Source: JBBSIG01 sp038232215
GTDB taxonomy: Bacteria; Actinomycetota; Thermoleophilia; Gaiellales; Gaiellaceae
Reading direction: 5' to 3'
DNA length: 11,608 nt
Assembly (NCBI GenBank): GCA_038232215.1
Contig: JBBSIG010000069.1
Coordinates: forward strand, 1 to 11,608
Below, one piece after another: positions 5,337-10,814 of this stretch (within the stretch, counting starts at the first letter, position 1; the number at the start of each line of letters is the position of its first letter). The notes under the pieces are model-generated. The model made no database searches and had not been told where the DNA came from. It saw nothing but the letters and a program-made list of their open reading frames with translations. Both the position numbers and the translations under genes were made by a program.

Positions 5337-6092
5337 CTAGCCCGCGACCGTCTCGAGCACGCGCTCGGGGATGTCGAAGTTGGCGAAGACGTCCTGGACG
5401 TCGTCGTTCTCCTCGAGCGTGTCCATCAGGCGCAGGATCTTCTTGGCGGCGGACTCTTCCGCCACCTCCACCGTCGTCTTCGGCACCATCGTCAGCTCGG
5501 CCGACTCGATCGCGATCCCGGCGGCCTCGATCGCCGCCCGGACGGCGGGGAGCTGCTCGGGCGCGCACGTGACCTGGAAGCTGGAGCCGTCCGGCGTCAC
5601 GTCGTCCGCCCCACCCTCGGCCGCCGCGAGGGTCAGCTCGTCCTCGTCCGTCGAGTCGGCCGGAACGAGGACGATCCCGCGGCGCTCGAAGAGCCACGCG
5701 ACCGCGCCCGAGGTGCCGAGGTTGCCGTCGTTCTTGTCGAAGGCGTGGCGCACGTCGGAGGCGGTGCGGTTCCGGTTGTCGGTCAGGGCCTCGACGATGA
5801 CCGCCACCCCGCTCGGGCCATAGCCCTCGTACAGCACGGTCTCGAACGCCGCCGCGTCGGCATCGGCGCCGGACCCCTTCGCGATCGCGCGGTCGATGTT
5901 GTCCTTCGGCATCGAGTAGCTCCTCGCCTTCTCGATCGCGTTCTGCAGGGCGAGATTTCCGGCGGGATCGCCGCCCCCCTGCTTTGCGGCGACGATGATC
6001 GCGCGCGAGAGCTTGGAGAAGAGCTTGCCCCGCTTGGCGTCCGCGGCGCCCTTCTTGTGCTTGATCGACGACCACTTGCTATGTCCTGACAC
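5337..6092 (-). CDS. yebC: YebC/PmpR family protein
   Basis: This 251-residue protein matches the family's full length. It opens with the diagnostic Ser-Gly-His-Ser-Lys-Trp (residues 2-7) and Ile-Lys-His-Lys-Lys, and has Met-Pro-Lys-Asp-Asn-Ile (61-66) and a Tyr-Glu-Gly-Tyr-Gly-Pro-x-Gly-Val stretch. Family members have been described as DNA-binding regulators and, more recently, as translation factors that help ribosomes through proline-rich stretches. The start is GTG at 6092, which overlaps the end of pdxT by 14 bases. It has the clearest Shine-Dalgarno sequence in the window, GAGGAG about 5 bases upstream, fitting an operon-internal gene. In many actinobacteria ruvC follows directly; here FHA and MOSC sequence intervenes. 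Confidence 0.97.
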   Translation of the reverse strand: MSGHSKWSSIKHKKGAADAKRGKLFSKLSRAIIVAAKQGGGDPAGNLALQNAIEKARSYSMPKDNIDRAIAKGSGADADAAAFETVLYEGYGPSGVAVIVEALTDNRNRTASDVRHAFDKNDGNLGTSGAVAWLFERRGIVLVPADSTDEDELTLAAAEGGADDVTPDGSSFQVTCAPEQLPAVRAAIEAAGIAIESAELTMVPKTTVEVAEESAAKKILRLMDTLEENDDVQDVFANFDIPERVLETVAG

Positions 6093-6645
6093 CTGTCTCC
6101 TCTCGTACGGCCTCGAGAAACAGCTCGTGCACCCGCGTATCGCCGGTGAGCTCGGGATGGAAGGCGGCGACGAGGATCCGACCTTCGCGGGCGAGCACCG
6201 GATGCCCGTCGTGCTCGGCGAGCACCTCCACGCCCGGGCCGACCTCCTCGATCCACGGCGCCCGGATGAAGATCCCGCGAACCGGCTCGTCGTCGCCCGC
6301 CAGGTCGAGATCGGCCTCGAAGCTCGCCACCTGCCGGCCGAACGCGTTGCGGCGGACCGAGACGTCGATCAGCCCGAGATTCTCTCGACCCAGCAGGATC
6401 AGCCCGGCGCAGGTGCCGAGCACGGGCGCGTCGAAGCGGCGCAACGCCTCCTCGAGGCCGTAGAGCCGGATCAGACGGGTGATCGCGGTCGACTCGCCGC
6501 CCGGGATGACGAGCCCGTCGAGCCCGTCGAGCTGCTCGGGCTTTCGCACCTCCACGACGTCGGCGCCGAGCCGGCGCAGCACGTTCGCGTGCTCCCGAAC
6601 GTTCCCCTGCACGGCCAGAACGCCGATCCTGAGGCGCTTCGACAT
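6079..6645 (-). CDS. pdxT: Pyridoxal 5'-phosphate synthase glutaminase subunit PdxT
   Basis: This 188-residue class I glutamine amidotransferase hydrolyses glutamine and passes ammonia to PdxS. Motifs are Ala-Val-Gln-Gly-Asn-Val-x-Glu-His (11-19), the oxyanion loop Pro-Gly-Gly-Glu-Ser-Thr (48-53), nucleophile Cys79 in Gly-Thr-Cys-Ala-Gly, and His163 with Glu165 in Phe-His-Pro-Glu-Leu-Thr. It follows pdxS after an 82-base gap and overlaps yebC by 14 bases. TACAAT ends 7 bases before the ATG, so it may have its own leaderless promoter in addition to read-through from pdxS. The gap is rich in GC inverted repeats. Confidence 0.97.
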   Translation of the reverse strand: MSKRLRIGVLAVQGNVREHANVLRRLGADVVEVRKPEQLDGLDGLVIPGGESTAITRLIRLYGLEEALRRFDAPVLGTCAGLILLGRENLGLIDVSVRRNAFGRQVASFEADLDLAGDDEPVRGIFIRAPWIEEVGPGVEVLAEHDGHPVLAREGRILVAAFHPELTGDTRVHELFLEAVREETGVRT

Positions 6646-6652
6646 ACGTCCG

Positions 6653-6658
6653 ATTGTA
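6653..6658 (-). promoter_or_regulatory. Candidate -10 element of pdxT inside an inverted repeat
   Basis: On the minus strand TACAAT (5 of 6 consensus) ends 7 bases before the pdxT ATG. It sits in the loop and 3' arm of a perfect CCGAT-5-ATCGG inverted repeat (6650-6664), so a protein bound to that dyad would cover it. This is the best -10 match in the window. Confidence 0.55.
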
Positions 6659-6670
6659 GATCGGCCCTCG

Positions 6671-6700
6671 GCTCCGGCGGTCCGCCGAGCGGCTCGGAGC
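6671..6700. repeat. Nested GC inverted repeats between pdxS and pdxT
   Basis: Three overlapping dyads share these bases: GCTCCG...CGGAGC (outer arms, 6671-6676/6695-6700), CGGCGG-T-type arms about one central base near 6676-6688, and CCGAGC-G-GCTCGG (6685-6697). They are mutually exclusive as RNA folds, so the leader could switch between forms, or the pattern may simply reflect composition. Confidence 0.35.
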
Positions 6701-6703
6701 AGG

Positions 6704-6722
6704 CGCCGCGGCTCCCGCGGCG
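6704..6722 (-). terminator. GC hairpin directly after the pdxS stop codon
   Basis: CGCCGCGG, a three-base loop and CCGCGGCG give a perfect 8-bp stem beginning five bases beyond the pdxS stop. There is no T tract. It could be a partial terminator, or a 3'-end stabiliser that lets pdxS be made in excess over pdxT. Confidence 0.4.
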
Positions 6723-6727
6723 GGGGG

Positions 6728-7612
6728 CTACCAGCCGCGCGTCTCGAGGAGCTCTTCGGGAGCCAGCGCGGCGGCCGACAGGCCGCTCATCGCATCGCCG
6801 AGCCCGGCCGACACGCGGGCGAGGATCTCCGCGTCCCGGAAGTGGGTGGTCGCCTCGACGATCGCCTTCGCGCGCTCCGAAGGATTTCCGGACTTGAAGA
6901 TCCCGGAGCCCACGAAGACCCCGTCGGCCCCGAGCTGCATGCAGAGCGCGGCGTCGGCGGGCGTCGCGATTCCTCCCGCCGTGAACGTCACCACGGGCAG
7001 CCGCACGTGCTCGGACACCCAGCGGACGAGCTCGTAGGGTGCCTGCAGGTTCTTCGCCTCCGTGTAGAGCTCCTCCGGGGCAAGACTCCCGAGGCGGCGG
7101 ATGCCCCCGAACACCGCGCGCATGTGCGTGACGGCGTTCACGATGTCGCCCGTGCCGGCCTCGCCCTTCGTCCGGATCATCGCCGCTCCCTCGGAGAGGC
7201 GCCGAAGTGCTTCCCCCACGTTCCGGCAGCCGCACACGAACGGGACGGTGAAGCCCCACTTGTCGATGTGGTGCGCCTCGTCCGCCGGGGTGAGCACCTC
7301 GCTCTCGTCGATGTAGTCGACCTCGAGCGCCTCCAGGATCTGAGCCTCGACGAAATGTCCGATCCGCGCCTTCGCCATGACGGGAATCGTCACCGTCTGC
7401 TGGATTTCCCGAATCCGATCCGGGTCGGCCATCCGGGCGACGCCGCCCTCACGTCGGATGTCGGCCGGCACCCGCTCGAGCGCCATGACGGCGACCGCTC
7501 CTGCATCCTCGGCGATGCGCGCCTGCTCGGCGGTCGTGACGTCCATGATCACCCCGCCCTTCAGCATCTCGGCGAGGCCGCTCTTGACCCGCATCGTCCC
7601 GGTCTCGGCCAT
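6728..7612 (-). CDS. pdxS: Pyridoxal 5'-phosphate synthase lyase subunit PdxS
   Basis: This 294-residue (beta/alpha)8-barrel enzyme condenses ribose 5-phosphate, glyceraldehyde 3-phosphate and ammonia from PdxT into PLP. It is full length. Key residues are visible at the positions known from Bacillus PdxS: Asp24 in Val-Ile-Met-Asp-Val, Lys81 in Val-Met-Ala-Lys-Ala-Arg-Ile-Gly-His, which binds ribose phosphate, and Lys149 in Arg-Thr-Lys-Gly-Glu-Ala-Gly-Thr-Gly, the second Schiff-base lysine. The phosphate-binding Gly-Ala-Asp-Gly-Val-Phe-Val-Gly-Ser-Gly is near 230-240. It heads pdxS-pdxT-yebC, with a leaderless-type -10 (TACACT) 6 bases upstream and a 13-base dyad overlapping that element. Confidence 0.99.
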   Translation of the reverse strand: MAETGTMRVKSGLAEMLKGGVIMDVTTAEQARIAEDAGAVAVMALERVPADIRREGGVARMADPDRIREIQQTVTIPVMAKARIGHFVEAQILEALEVDYIDESEVLTPADEAHHIDKWGFTVPFVCGCRNVGEALRRLSEGAAMIRTKGEAGTGDIVNAVTHMRAVFGGIRRLGSLAPEELYTEAKNLQAPYELVRWVSEHVRLPVVTFTAGGIATPADAALCMQLGADGVFVGSGIFKSGNPSERAKAIVEATTHFRDAEILARVSAGLGDAMSGLSAAALAPEELLETRGW

Positions 7613-7618
7613 GTCAGG

Positions 7619-7624
7619 AGTGTA
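7619..7624 (-). promoter_or_regulatory. Candidate -10 element of pdxS-pdxT-yebC
   Basis: On the minus strand TACACT ends 6 bases before the pdxS ATG. No -35 is clear. Three of its bases are shared with the GTAGCG-C-CGCTAC dyad just upstream. Confidence 0.5.
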
Positions 7625-7634
7625 GCGCCGCTAC
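7622..7634. promoter_or_regulatory. Perfect dyad overlapping the pdxS promoter
   Basis: GTAGCG and CGCTAC flank one central base. The dyad overlaps the -10 by three bases and contains the lipoprotein stop codon. A regulator bound here would block RNA polymerase. A PLP-sensing MocR/PdxR-type repressor is one known class acting on pdxST, but nothing in the window encodes one. Confidence 0.35.
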
Positions 7635-8050
7635 CTGAGGCAGTCCGACAGGAGCTTGCGCTCGTTCGCGGCCGGCTCGACCAGCCAGGTCACGACGGCG
7701 TTGTTTCGCCGCTCGAGCAGGTTCTTCACCCGCTTCTTGTTGCCCGCGAATCTGCGGAAGGCGGCCTCGAGGCGGCGTCCTTCGGCACGCGTGTTCCCGA
7801 AGGCGATCGTCGCGCTGTTCCCACCCACGTTCACCCGGAGCCCGCCCGCGGGCGCGTTCCCGGCGATGAAGCCGAGCTGCTTCGGGCTCGTGCTCGTCTC
7901 GAGACCCTGGTCGTCGAGGCAGGACTGCGTGTCTCCGAGGGAGAGGAGCGCGTTCGGGTCCGGCTTCCCGTCGCCGCCTCCGCCGCAACCGGCCAGCAAG
8001 ACGAGTGCCGCAAGAGGTGCCGCGAGCGTCGGCCGGAGGCGGGCGGACAT
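7631..8050 (-). CDS. Small secreted lipoprotein of unknown function
   Basis: From ATG 8050 the protein has 139 residues, with a short basic start, a hydrophobic core and a lipobox Leu19-Ala20-Gly21-Cys22, followed by a glycine-rich linker. This predicts lipidation at Cys22 and anchoring on the outer face of the membrane. The mature part (about 117 residues) contains Ser-Cys-Leu-Asp-Asp near the start and a Cys two residues from the end, so one disulfide is possible. A basic helix with Asn-Lys-Lys-Arg-Val-Lys-Asn and a Thr-Trp-Leu-Val strand follow. I do not recognise the family. The frame extends to a GTG at 8092, but only the 8050 start gives a signal peptide. It stops 18 bases before pdxS and is divergent from the esterase. 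TAGCCT ends 8 bases upstream. Confidence 0.75.
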   Translation of the reverse strand: MSARLRPTLAAPLAALVLLAGCGGGGDGKPDPNALLSLGDTQSCLDDQGLETSTSPKQLGFIAGNAPAGGLRVNVGGNSATIAFGNTRAEGRRLEAAFRRFAGNKKRVKNLLERRNNAVVTWLVEPAANERKLLSDCLR

Positions 8051-8099
8051 GCCGGAAGAGGCTAGACGATCCGCCGTACGAGCGACCGGCACGCGCTGT

Positions 8100-8105
8100 C
8101 AGAAT
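8100..8105 (+). promoter_or_regulatory. Candidate -10 element of the esterase gene
   Basis: CAGAAT (4 of 6 consensus, but lacking the first T) ends 6 bases before ATG 8112. The spacing is the same as at other starts. Confidence 0.35.
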
Positions 8106-8111
8106 CTCTCG

Positions 8112-9140
8112 ATGCACCCTTGGTCGACCGAGCTCGCGGGCCGGCTCGACGAGCTGTCCCTCGAGAGCGACGCGCTCGCCGGCAACCCGCTCGGGGATCC
8201 GAGCAGCCGCCCGCTCTGGGTCTACGTCCCGCCCGGCTACGACGAGGAGCCCGACCGGCGCTACCCCGCCGTCTACGCGATCCAGGGACTGACCGGACAG
8301 ATCGACATGTGGCGGAACCGCCAGGCGTTCGGGGTCAGGACCTACCCCGAGCTCGTGGACGAGCTGTTCGCGGCCGGGGACGCGCCCCCCTGCATCGTGG
8401 TCTTCGTCGACGCCTGGACCTCGCTCGGCGGGAGCCAGTTCCTCGACTCGCCCGCGACCGGCCGCTACCACACCTACCTCTGCGACGAGGTGGTCGCCTT
8501 CGTCGACGAGCGCTACCGGACGCTCGCGGCGCGCGAGCACCGCGGGATCGCGGGCAAGTCGAGCGGCGGCTACGGCGCGATGGTGACGCCGATGCTGCGG
8601 CCGGACCTCTGGGGCGGGCTCGCGACCCACGCCGGCGATGCCCTCTTCGAGGTCTGCTACCAGCCGGAGTTCCGCGAGGCGGCGCGCGCTCTGACCCGCG
8701 ACTACGAGGGCTCCTTCGACCGCTTCTGGGACGACTTCCGGCAGCGGCCCCACCTTCCGAGGCCGAGCGACGCGGTCCTGATCAACACGTACTGCATGGC
8801 CGCGTGCTACTCCGCGGACGAGGACGGAACCGTCCACCTGCCCTTCGATCTCACCACCGGTGCGCTATTGCCGGACGTCTGGCAGCGCTGGCTCGAGCGC
8901 GATCCCGTCCGCATGGTCCCGCGCCACGCCGACACGCTGCGCTCCCTGCGCGCGATCTACGTCGACGCCGGCACGCGCGACGAGTACTTCCTCGACCTGG
9001 GTGCAACCGCCTTCCGGGACGCGCTCGCGGCGATCGGAGTCACGGACGTCCGGTTCGAGCTCTTCGACGGCAAGCACGGGGGCATCACGTACCGCTATCC
9101 GCTCGCGCTCGCCTACCTCGCCGAGCGGCTGTCGCCATGA
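8112..9140 (+). CDS. Putative esterase of the esterase D / enterochelin-esterase-like fold
   Basis: This 342-residue alpha/beta hydrolase has the early Leu-Trp-Val-Tyr-Val-Pro-Pro-Gly-Tyr strand (35-43) and Tyr-Pro-Ala-Val-Tyr-Ala-Ile-Gln-Gly (51-59) common to the putative esterase family. The nucleophile elbow is Gly148-Lys-Ser150-Ser-Gly. The likely acid is Asp290 in Gly-Thr-Arg-Asp-Glu-Tyr, and the histidine is His322 in Asp-Gly-Lys-His-Gly-Gly. No signal peptide is seen, so it is probably cytoplasmic. The substrate is unknown; family members cleave acyl, siderophore or S-formylglutathione esters. The ATG at 8112 fits the family start and the -10 spacing, while the open frame further upstream is antisense to the lipoprotein. 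The stop is three bases from the end of the convergent DUF218 gene. Confidence 0.88.
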   Translation: MHPWSTELAGRLDELSLESDALAGNPLGDPSSRPLWVYVPPGYDEEPDRRYPAVYAIQGLTGQIDMWRNRQAFGVRTYPELVDELFAAGDAPPCIVVFVDAWTSLGGSQFLDSPATGRYHTYLCDEVVAFVDERYRTLAAREHRGIAGKSSGGYGAMVTPMLRPDLWGGLATHAGDALFEVCYQPEFREAARALTRDYEGSFDRFWDDFRQRPHLPRPSDAVLINTYCMAACYSADEDGTVHLPFDLTTGALLPDVWQRWLERDPVRMVPRHADTLRSLRAIYVDAGTRDEYFLDLGATAFRDALAAIGVTDVRFELFDGKHGGITYRYPLALAYLAERLSP

Positions 9141-9143
9141 GGC

Positions 9144-9656
9144 TCAGCAGTCGCGGGAGATCAGCCGCTCGTACGCGTACTTCGGCCACTCGTACGCGAC
9201 GCCGATGACGAAGTGACGCAGGTCGGGCTGGGAGGCGACCGCCTCGACCCGCCCGTGGAAGCAGCGCCGGAACAGCATCCGCGCCCGGCGGACGTGGTAG
9301 GCGGAGGTGACGACGATGAGCGAGCGCCAGCCGTGCTCGGCAGCCAGCAGAGCCATCCCCCGTGCTTCCCCGCGCGTGCTGTACGGGCGGGGGTAGAAGC
9401 AGAGCACGCGGAGACTCGTCCGGCCGGCGCAGAGCCGGTTCCCGTTGCGCCAGCCGGGAGCGCGCCCATCCGAGATCACAAGCGTACGCGCGAGGCCCCG
9501 CCGCATCAGGGCGAGCCCTTCGTCGAGCCGCTCGTCCCGGCCGCCGGCGAGGACGACGAGCGCGTCCGCCCGGGTGAGACGGTCCTCGTGCGGAAAGACG
9601 AAGAGGTAGGCGGAAGCGGCAGCGACGACCGCGACGAGGGCGGCGAGACGGAGCAA
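9144..9656 (-). CDS. DUF218/YdcF (SanA/ElyC-like) membrane-anchored protein
   Basis: This 170-residue protein starts with one hydrophobic helix (residues 2-22), then the DUF218 pattern. It has Ala-Asp-Ala-Leu-Val-Val-Leu-Ala-Gly-Gly near 30-39, Asp-Glu-Gly-Leu-Ala-Leu-Met-Arg-Arg-Gly, Val-Ile-Ser-Asp-Gly, Ser-Thr-Arg-Gly-Glu-Ala near 93-98, and Val-Val-Thr-Ser-Ala-Tyr-His-Val-x-Arg-Ala. The family (ElyC, SanA, YdcF) is linked to cell-envelope integrity, but the biochemical role is not settled. The only possible start is TTG 9656, because a stop codon lies 12 bases upstream in frame. That stop is the end of the CBS gene, so translation is probably coupled. No Shine-Dalgarno sequence or -10 element is seen. 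Confidence 0.85.
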   Translation of the reverse strand: MLRLAALVAVVAAASAYLFVFPHEDRLTRADALVVLAGGRDERLDEGLALMRRGLARTLVISDGRAPGWRNGNRLCAGRTSLRVLCFYPRPYSTRGEARGMALLAAEHGWRSLIVVTSAYHVRRARMLFRRCFHGRVEAVASQPDLRHFVIGVAYEWPKYAYERLISRDC

Positions 9657-9668
9657 GCGCCGGGCGTG

Positions 9669-10052
9669 CTACGTCTCGCCGGCGTGCATGCTCCAGCGCG
9701 CGACGTCGCGGATCGAGACGATGCCGATCGCACGCCCGCCCTCGACCACGGGCAGATGGCGGAACCCGTGCTCGAGCATGAGCTTGCCCGCCTCCTCCGC
9801 CGACGTCGACTCGGTGCCGGTGATGGGGTCGGCGGTCATCCACTCGCGCACGCGCGCCTCGCTCGAATGCGTGCGAGCGGCGACCGCGCGCAGGAGGTCG
9901 CGCTCGGTCAGGATGCCGATGAGGCGCCCGAAATCGCTGACGACGGCGGAGCCGACCCCTCGCTCCATCATCTTCGCGGCCGACTCGCCGAGCGTGTCCT
10001 CGGGGGCCACGACGACCACGTCGCGGCTCATCAGGTCCTTCAGGTCGGTCAC
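9669..10052 (-). CDS. CBS-domain pair protein
   Basis: This 127-residue protein is two CBS domains and little else. The first (about residues 5-60) has Asp-Leu-Met-Ser-Arg-Asp-Val-Val and Gly-Ile-Leu-Thr-Glu-Arg-Asp-Leu-Leu. The second (about 65-122) has Trp-Met-Thr-Ala-Asp-Pro-Ile-Thr and Gly-Phe-Arg-His-Leu-Pro-Val-Val, ending Gly-Ile-Val-Ser-Ile-Arg-Asp-Val. CBS pairs bind adenine nucleotides or S-adenosylmethionine; stand-alone pairs regulate partner proteins. The GTG at 10052 is chosen over ATG 10031 because it adds the Thr-Asp-Leu-Lys lead usual before Asp-Leu-Met and has TAACCT ending 7 bases upstream. The DUF218 gene follows in the same frame 12 bases after the stop, so the two form one unit. 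Confidence 0.9.
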   Translation of the reverse strand: MTDLKDLMSRDVVVVAPEDTLGESAAKMMERGVGSAVVSDFGRLIGILTERDLLRAVAARTHSSEARVREWMTADPITGTESTSAEEAGKLMLEHGFRHLPVVEGGRAIGIVSIRDVARWSMHAGET

Positions 10053-10059
10053 CGGAGCG

Positions 10060-10065
10060 AGGTTA
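10060..10065 (-). promoter_or_regulatory. Candidate -10 element of the CBS-DUF218 unit
   Basis: On the minus strand TAACCT ends 7 bases before GTG 10052. It helps choose GTG over the downstream ATG. Confidence 0.35.
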
Positions 10066-10091
10066 ACGCACCGCCCCGACGCCAGTGACCC

Positions 10092-10137
10092 CGCACGCGC
10101 GAGAGCCGCCCGGGTAGCGGGCGGCTCTCGTCGTGCG
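10092..10137 (-). terminator. Very strong hairpin downstream of the truncated minus-strand gene
   Basis: The core is a perfect 13-bp stem (10100-10112 with 10118-10130; CGAGAGCCGCCCG and its complement) around a GGTAG loop. An outer 6-bp stem CGCACG/CGTGCG (10092-10097 with 10132-10137) extends it. It begins 14-21 bases beyond the stop codon at 10151, the right place for a terminator. There is no T tract, as is common in GC-rich actinobacteria. Confidence 0.7.
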
Positions 10138-10150
10138 TCGGAGGGAGTGG

Positions 10151-10279
10151 CTAGGGAACCAGGCTCGAGGCGGCGGTCGTGCTCCCGGGCGCGGCGACGG
10201 TGCCGTCTGCGTTCACCGCGATGCCGAGCTCCGCCTCCGCCACGAGCTCCTCGAGCGGATCGAGCGTGTACGTGGTGCC
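10151..10279 (-). pseudogene. 3' fragment of an unknown minus-strand gene
   Basis: About 42 residues ending at TAG 10151 have normal protein character: Tyr-Thr-Leu-Asp-Pro-Leu-Glu-Glu-Leu-Val, Glu-Leu-Gly-Ile-Ala-Val-Asn-Ala-Asp-Gly-Thr-Val, then a Ser/Thr/Ala-rich tail. Upstream of 10279 the same frame continues to 10372 but reads the antisense of an HD-GYP C-terminus, so the original 5' part is missing. A strong hairpin follows the stop as expected for a real gene end. I do not recognise the protein. Confidence 0.5.
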
Positions 10280-10280
10280 G

Positions 10281-10427
10281 CTCGAGCTGATGCGCGCGGA
10301 CCGCGGCAGCCACTTCGACCCGGACATCTTCGACACCTTCGTCGAGAGCCTCGACGAGGTCCTGGAGATCAAGGATCTCTACGACGACCGGCGGGCGGGC
10401 GGCGTCGCCCTCGCGGCGCATCGCTAG
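10281..10427 (+). pseudogene. 3' fragment of an HD-GYP domain protein gene
   Basis: Forty-eight residues ending at TAG 10427 match the end of an HD-GYP phosphodiesterase domain, the enzyme class that hydrolyses cyclic di-GMP. The give-away is Arg-Gly-Ser-His-Phe-Asp-Pro-Asp-Ile-Phe-Asp-Thr-Phe, the usual last helix, followed by Leu-Asp-Glu-Val-Leu-Glu-Ile. The catalytic HD and GYP motifs would lie upstream and are absent. Before 10281 the open frame reads antisense of the unknown minus-strand fragment. No start codon with promoter is present, so it is unlikely to be expressed. Confidence 0.7.
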
Positions 10428-10464
10428 GACCCGGGCCGACCGCGTTCGTCCCGGGGGAAGTCGC

Positions 10465-10470
10465 TATGGT
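10465..10470 (+). promoter_or_regulatory. Candidate -10 element of the small membrane protein gene
   Basis: TATGGT (4 of 6 consensus) ends 6 bases before ATG 10477, again the leaderless geometry. No -35 is clear. Confidence 0.5.
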
Positions 10471-10476
10471 CAGGGA

Positions 10477-10794
10477 ATGTCCTGGTTCTCGCAGCACGCG
10501 TTGACCCGGGCCGTCGCGAGCGGCGCGCTCGCATTCGGCCTCCTCGGTGTCGTCCGCCCCGCCGTGCTCGCCCGCATGCTCGAGACGGGCGACGAGACCG
10601 CCCGCGAGATCGGCTTCCGCGACCTCGGCAACGCGCTCGTGCTCTTCGGGGCCGCCGACGCGCGCCTCGGGCTTGCCCAACGGATGCTCTACGACGTCGC
10701 CGACGCCGTCATGTTCGGCCGCCGCAAGCCGGGCGTCGCGGTTGCGGCCCTGGGCGGCGCCGCCCTCGGGGCGCTCGCTCTCGCGGCGGACTGA
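10477..10794 (+). CDS. Small integral membrane protein, DUF4267-like
   Basis: This 105-residue protein has a hydrophobic segment at about 11-27, an amphipathic middle, a second hydrophobic stretch around 50-62 and a third at 86-104. The middle pattern, Arg-Pro followed by Leu-Ala-Arg-Met-Leu and then Ile-Gly-Phe-Arg-Asp-Leu-Gly-Asn-Ala-Leu, resembles small DUF4267-type membrane proteins with a Gly-x-Arg-Asp core, often encoded beside hydrolases or oxidoreductases. Function is unknown. The hydrolase follows after 20 bases and is probably co-transcribed. Confidence 0.75.
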   Translation: MSWFSQHALTRAVASGALAFGLLGVVRPAVLARMLETGDETAREIGFRDLGNALVLFGAADARLGLAQRMLYDVADAVMFGRRKPGVAVAALGGAALGALALAAD

Positions 10795-10814
10795 TCGACC
10801 CGCACCCGCAGATC

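Noticed and set aside
4910..5572. Long plus-strand frame continuing the FHA fragment to 220 residues
   Set aside because: Beyond 5062 it is antisense to the MOSC fragment and to yebC and translates to low-complexity Arg/Pro/Ser sequence.
6479..8065. A 528-residue plus-strand frame opposite pdxS
   Set aside because: It is a shadow of pdxS, a certain gene. Long antisense frames are expected in high-GC DNA.
7656..8111. N-terminal extension of the esterase to 494 residues
   Set aside because: The extra part is antisense to the lipoprotein gene and Arg/Ser-rich. Family similarity begins after ATG 8112.
10281..10286. CTCGAG (XhoI) at the second gene joint and GTCGAC (SalI) near the first, suggesting a cloning chimera
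   Set aside because: These sites are frequent in DNA of this composition and occur elsewhere in the window. SalI does not sit exactly on the first joint.
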